Source: Treponema sp. (GTDB lineage: Bacteria > Spirochaetota > Spirochaetia > Treponematales > Treponemataceae). Taken from it: DNA of 35,027 bases. The notes below the pieces were generated by a model. That model had not been told where the DNA came from, ran no database searches, and saw only the letters and a list, made by a program, of their open reading frames with translations. The position numbers and the translations under genes are program-made. This document shows positions 30,957-35,027 of this stretch, piece by piece. Positions within the stretch are counted from its first letter, which is position 1, and every line of letters begins with the position of its first letter. The DNA lies in NCBI GenBank assembly GCA_017392945.1, contig JAFOSK010000041.1:1-35027 (forward strand), read 5' to 3'.

Positions 30957-33077
30957 ATGAACGCGTTTCAGATTTTTGAAGGAAAACCGCAAGTGCTGGG
31001 TGCAGTGCCTTTTAATGACGGCGTTAATTTTGCGGTTTACAGTAAGAATGCAACCAAGGTTGTATTGGATCTGTTTGAAGCGGCAGATTCCAAGCAGCCT
31101 TATACATCAATCGAATTTGATCCTGTAAAAAATAGAACCGGTAATGTCTGGCATATATATGTAAAGGGGCTTAAAAAGGGAACTCTTTATCTTTATCGTG
31201 TTGACGGTCCTTATAATCCGCCTGCAGGAAACCGTTTTAATTTTAATAAGTATCTTCTTGATCCTTATGCAAAGGCTCTTACTCCGGGCTCTGTTTTTCA
31301 GTCATATAACAGACAGCGTGAACTTGGTCTTGCAGGAATCGAAAATGGAAAACTTTCTGATCTTTCCAATTTTCCAAAGTGCGTAGTAATTGAAGACATC
31401 GATTTTGACTGGCAGGGTGACAAGCCTTTGAATATTCCTATTGATAAGGCTGTTATTTACGAAACTCATCTTAAGGGATTTACGGCTTCTCCAACTTCGG
31501 GAGTTGAATTTCCGGGAACCTATAAAGGATTTATGGAAAAGATTCCTTATCTTAAGGAACTTGGAATTACTTCTGTAGAATTTCTACCGGTTTTTGAATT
31601 TGATGAAAACGAAAACGGAAATATAAATCCAAGAACAGGCGAATGTCTCAAGAATTATTGGGGTTACAGTACAATCGGATTTTTTGCGCCAAAGACTTCA
31701 TATTCGTATGATCAGACACCGGGCGGAAGCGTACGTGAATTCAAGGAAATGGTACGTCAGCTTCACAAAGCTGGAATCGAAGTGATTCTTGATGTTGTAT
31801 ATAATCACACTGCTGAAGGTAACGAACACGGTTATACATTCTCTTTCCGTGGATTTGAAAACTCTACTTATTACATGCTTTTGGAAGGTGAAAAACAGTA
31901 TTATCATAATTTTTCAGGCTGTGGAAACACATTGAATGCTGCCCATCCTGTAACGACGCGATTTATATTGGACAGCCTGCGTTATTGGGTAAGCGAAATG
32001 CATGTGGACGGTTTCCGTTTTGACCTTGCCGCCGCTCTTTGCCGCGACCAGCTTTCGTATATGCAGGGATTCCCGTTCCTTACAAATGCTATTGCAGAAG
32101 ATCCTATTCTTAATAAGACGAAGATTATTGCAGAGCCATGGGATTGTGGTGGCGGCTATCTTGTGGGTGGATTTCCTGGGGGAAGATGGAGTGAATGGAA
32201 TGACCGCTTCCGCAATGATATAAGGCGTTTTGTCCGTGGAGATGAAGGAGTTGCAACGGCTGCTGCTACACGCATAGCCGGAAGTTCCGATACATTTAAT
32301 CACAGTGGTAGAAAACCTTGGGCTTCGATCAACTTTGTAACTTGTCATGATGGTTTTACAATGAACGATCTTGTAAGTTACAACGGCAAGCATAATGATG
32401 AAAACGGCGAAGATAACCGCGACGGAACTGATGATAACAACTGCTATAATCACGGATTTGAAGGAGTGACACTTAATCCTCGAATAGAAAATTTACGTGT
32501 AAAAAAGATAAAGAATTTTATGCTTTGTCTTATGATTTCTCAGGGTGTTCCAATGATTACTGCGGGAGATGAATTCCGCCGTACCCAGATGGGAAATAAT
32601 AATGCTTATTGTCAGGATAATGAACTTTCATGGATAAACTGGCGTTGCTTGGACAAGAATCAGGAAGTTTTTTATTTTACAAAGGAAATTATCCGTCTCA
32701 GAAAGGAACATCCGGTTTTCCGCAGAAAGGATTTCTTCTCGGCTCAAAAGGCAGAGATAGAATGGTACGACAGCGACAGTAAGAATCCTGATTGGTCAGC
32801 ACTTGGAAGATTCCTTGCCTTCCGTCTTGTGGGTGCGTGTGCACCTCTTGAAAACGGTCAGCCGGATAATGATTTTTACGTTGCTGCAAATATGGATATA
32901 TACGATATGACTATAACCCTGCCGAATCCGCCAAGAGGAAAGAGCTGGTATATGGTTGTTGATACTTCTGTTGCAGGCGAACTGTGCATTGCAGAGGCTG
33001 GAAAAGAAGAGTTGCTTGCAGAACAGAAAAGATATGTAATTCCATCAGGAAGTTTCATCATTTTGATGAGTAAATAG
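30957..33077 (+). CDS. glgX: Glycogen debranching enzyme (GlgX/isoamylase type, GH13)
   Basis: 706 residues. An N-terminal CBM48-like domain opens with KPQVLGAVPFNDGVNFAVYS. The barrel carries IEVILDVVYNHTAEG (region I), GFRFDLAAAL (nucleophile Asp about 355), IIAEPWD (acid Glu about 393) and FVTCHDGFT (Asp about 464), plus GDEFRRTQMGNNNAYCQDNE, typical of isoamylase / GlgX / TreX. It cleaves alpha-1,6 branches of glycogen or limit dextrin in the cytoplasm. Phosphorylase follows 93 bases downstream, forming a glycogen breakdown pair. There is no ribosome site; the -10 box is 8 bases from the ATG, so the mRNA is probably leaderless. Confidence 0.93.
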   Translation: MNAFQIFEGKPQVLGAVPFNDGVNFAVYSKNATKVVLDLFEAADSKQPYTSIEFDPVKNRTGNVWHIYVKGLKKGTLYLYRVDGPYNPPAGNRFNFNKYLLDPYAKALTPGSVFQSYNRQRELGLAGIENGKLSDLSNFPKCVVIEDIDFDWQGDKPLNIPIDKAVIYETHLKGFTASPTSGVEFPGTYKGFMEKIPYLKELGITSVEFLPVFEFDENENGNINPRTGECLKNYWGYSTIGFFAPKTSYSYDQTPGGSVREFKEMVRQLHKAGIEVILDVVYNHTAEGNEHGYTFSFRGFENSTYYMLLEGEKQYYHNFSGCGNTLNAAHPVTTRFILDSLRYWVSEMHVDGFRFDLAAALCRDQLSYMQGFPFLTNAIAEDPILNKTKIIAEPWDCGGGYLVGGFPGGRWSEWNDRFRNDIRRFVRGDEGVATAAATRIAGSSDTFNHSGRKPWASINFVTCHDGFTMNDLVSYNGKHNDENGEDNRDGTDDNNCYNHGFEGVTLNPRIENLRVKKIKNFMLCLMISQGVPMITAGDEFRRTQMGNNNAYCQDNELSWINWRCLDKNQEVFYFTKEIIRLRKEHPVFRRKDFFSAQKAEIEWYDSDSKNPDWSALGRFLAFRLVGACAPLENGQPDNDFYVAANMDIYDMTITLPNPPRGKSWYMVVDTSVAGELCIAEAGKEELLAEQKRYVIPSGSFIILMSK

Positions 33078-33170
33078 ATAAAAAGTTTAAATGATTGTAT
33101 AGAAATGATTGCAAAATCTTCAAATATTTTGTACGCTTTTCTATCAAAAAAACCGTGGAGGTTATTTTAA

Positions 33171-35027
33171 ATGAAATTTGATGCCGCAAAATTTAAGGAA
33201 AATCTTGAAGGTCGACTTAAGAGACAATACGGTAAAGATATTTCACAGGCAAATGAGCATGATCTTTTTGATGCAGTTTCAGCTTCTGCACTTGAAGTTA
33301 TTATGGAAAACTGGATGGCTACACGCCATGAATATGAAAAGAAACCAACAAAGCAGCTTTATTACTTGTCTGCAGAATTCCTTATGGGACGTGCTTTGAG
33401 CAACAACCTTATCAATGCAGAAATCGCTGATCAGGTAAAAGCTGTTCTTAAAGATATGAAACTTGACTTCAATAAGATTGAAGATCAGGAACCAGATGCA
33501 GGTCTTGGTAACGGTGGTCTTGGACGCCTTGCTGCCTGCTTCCTTGACTCTCTTGCTACTCTTGACTATCCGGGACACGGATATGGTATCCGCTACCGCT
33601 ACGGTATGTTTGAACAGAAGATTGAAAACGGTTACCAGGTAGAATATCCTGATAACTGGCTTGCTCACCGTGATCCATGGGAAATCAAACGTTCTGATCT
33701 TGCTGTTACAGTAAAATTCGGTGGAAACATCGCTTATGGTAAAACTCCTGACGGACGTGACCGCTACTATATTGAAAACGCAGAAGAAGTTACTGCAACT
33801 CCTTACGATATGCCTATCGTTGGTTTCGGTACAGGTACAGTAAACACATTGCGCTTGTGGCAGGCTTCAAGTCCAAACGGATTTGACCTTCAGCTTTTTA
33901 ACAACATGGAATACAACCGTGCTGTTGAACGCCAGAACAGCGCAGAAAATGTATCTGCTGTTCTTTATCCAAATGATTCGGGTCCTTCTGGAAAGGCACT
34001 CCGCCTTAAGCAGCAGTATTTCTTCTCTTCTGCTTCTTTGCAGGATTTGGTTCGCCACTACGTTGCTGATCACGGAACAGATTTCAGTAAATTCGCTGAT
34101 CTTCACGTAATCCAGTTGAACGATACTCACCCGGTAGTAGCTATTCCTGAACTTATGCGCATCCTTATGGATGAATACAATCTCGGTTGGGATGAAGCAT
34201 GGAATGTAGTGACAAAGACATTTGCATATACAAACCACACTATCCTTGCAGAAGCATTGGAAAAATGGCCTATTGAAATCTTCCAGGGATTGCTCCCTCG
34301 TATCTATCAGATCGTAGAAGAAATCAACCGCCGCTTTATGATCGAACTCCGCGAAAAATATCCAAACGATTATGGAAAGCAGAGCCGTATGTCTATCATC
34401 AACAATGGTAAGGTTTACATGGCTTGGCTTGCAATCCACGCAGGTTTCAGCGTAAACGGTGTTGCAGAGCTCCATACACGTCTTCTTAAAGAAAAAGAAC
34501 TTCATGACTGGTACGAATTGTATCCATCTAAGTTCAACAACAAGACAAACGGTATTACACAGCGCCGCTGGCTTCTTTCTGCTAACCCAGAACTTTCTAA
34601 GTTCATCACAGACCGCATTGGTCACGGTTGGGAAAAAGACCTTACATTGCTTAAAGGACTTGAAAAATTTGATTCAGATAAGGATCTCAAGGAACTTATT
34701 TCTATCAAGGAAAATAACAAGCGTCGTCTTGCTGAATACTTGAAGCATACTCAGAACGAAATGATTGATCCTGAATCAATCTTTGATGTTCAGGTTAAGC
34801 GTCTTCATGAATACAAGCGTCAGTTGATGAACATTCTTCACGTAATGTATGTTTACAACAAGATGCTTGAAGATCCAAGTTATAAGCCGGCTAAAAAGAC
34901 TTACATCTTTGGTGCCAAGTCTGCTTCTGGTTACCGTCGTTCTAAGAGCATCATTAAACTTATTACAACTGTTGCAGAAAGAATCAACAATGACCGCCGT
35001 GTAAACGATCGTCTTCATGTTGTATTC
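33171..35027 (+). CDS. glgP: Glycogen/maltodextrin phosphorylase, 5' part (runs off the window)
   Basis: 619 codons are present, open to the window end, starting at ATG 33171 after a strong GGAGG. Conserved blocks: KQLYYLSAEFLMGR, PDAGLGNGGLGRLAACFLDS, YGIRYRYGMFEQ, VIQLNDTHP, TNHTILAEALEKW, NGITQRRWL and VQVKRLHEYKRQL. These are characteristic of GT35 phosphorylases, which release glucose-1-phosphate from alpha-glucan ends. The pyridoxal-phosphate lysine lies beyond the window. It is paired with the debranching gene upstream; a weak own promoter (TTGCAA, 17 bases, TACGCT) may exist in the 93-base gap. Codon use is strongly biased, as in flaB, suggesting high expression. Confidence 0.96.
   Translation, partial: MKFDAAKFKENLEGRLKRQYGKDISQANEHDLFDAVSASALEVIMENWMATRHEYEKKPTKQLYYLSAEFLMGRALSNNLINAEIADQVKAVLKDMKLDFNKIEDQEPDAGLGNGGLGRLAACFLDSLATLDYPGHGYGIRYRYGMFEQKIENGYQVEYPDNWLAHRDPWEIKRSDLAVTVKFGGNIAYGKTPDGRDRYYIENAEEVTATPYDMPIVGFGTGTVNTLRLWQASSPNGFDLQLFNNMEYNRAVERQNSAENVSAVLYPNDSGPSGKALRLKQQYFFSSASLQDLVRHYVADHGTDFSKFADLHVIQLNDTHPVVAIPELMRILMDEYNLGWDEAWNVVTKTFAYTNHTILAEALEKWPIEIFQGLLPRIYQIVEEINRRFMIELREKYPNDYGKQSRMSIINNGKVYMAWLAIHAGFSVNGVAELHTRLLKEKELHDWYELYPSKFNNKTNGITQRRWLLSANPELSKFITDRIGHGWEKDLTLLKGLEKFDSDKDLKELISIKENNKRRLAEYLKHTQNEMIDPESIFDVQVKRLHEYKRQLMNILHVMYVYNKMLEDPSYKPAKKTYIFGAKSASGYRRSKSIIKLITTVAERINNDRRVNDRLHVVF

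Overview
The window looks like chromosome from a saccharolytic, probably gut- or rumen-type Treponema or close spirochaete relative. The evidence is a spirochaete-type periplasmic flagellin (FlaB) behind a sigma-28 promoter, lipoproteins with relaxed spirochaetal lipoboxes, a BesA-like efflux adaptor, moderately AT-rich DNA, and a strong starch/glycogen gene set. No prophage, IS transposase or CRISPR array is visible.

Layout. 1-125: start of ilvC (leaving the window). 126-653: hairpin-rich intergenic repeats. 654-2465: a RelA/SpoT-type protein whose hydrolase motifs are lost. 2593-8720: a four-gene efflux operon (TolC-like channel, hairpin-less adaptor, RND pump, PII-like protein). 8910-10245: prmC and a three-tRNA cluster (Arg-GCG, Ser-GCT, Ser-TGA). 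10325-12070: DUF308 membrane protein, ThyX-like protein and membrane-anchored zinc-ribbon protein. 12398-13670: flaB, its terminator, a palindrome array, and a remnant of a second flagellin gene with a near-identical terminator. 13717-15675: metallo-beta-lactamase-fold protein, PurO-type IMP cyclohydrolase, thioredoxin. 16060-19053: FMN/FAD fumarate-reductase-like lipoprotein, nitroreductase, AlkD-like protein. 19178-23042: beta-helix lipoprotein and a putative outer-membrane protein. 23308-25125: neopullulanase-like GH13. 25301-26341: PerR-type regulator and rubrerythrin (peroxide defence). 26609-27574: Era GTPase. 27790-30489: repeat lipoprotein behind a promoter with a 12-G tract in its spacer. 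30957-35027: glycogen debranching enzyme and glycogen phosphorylase (cut by the window end).

How the genes work together. Debranching enzyme plus phosphorylase make a glycogen/maltodextrin degradation unit, complemented by the GH13 enzyme upstream. PerR and rubrerythrin form an oxidative-stress pair, with thioredoxin nearby. The RND operon carries its own PII-like protein, which suggests ligand-responsive control of efflux.

The most unusual signals are regulatory and structural. (1) A poly-G tract makes the promoter of the repeat lipoprotein a likely phase-variation switch. (2) Five genes have a -10 box 6-8 bases before an ATG with no Shine-Dalgarno, four of them with an extended TGn-10 form, suggesting leaderless mRNAs. 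(3) Long nested, branched palindromes lie between genes; two share a left-end motif and look like one undescribed repeat or structured-RNA family. (4) The end of a lost flagellin gene keeps 13 codons plus a terminator almost identical to that of flaB, exactly 270 bp away.
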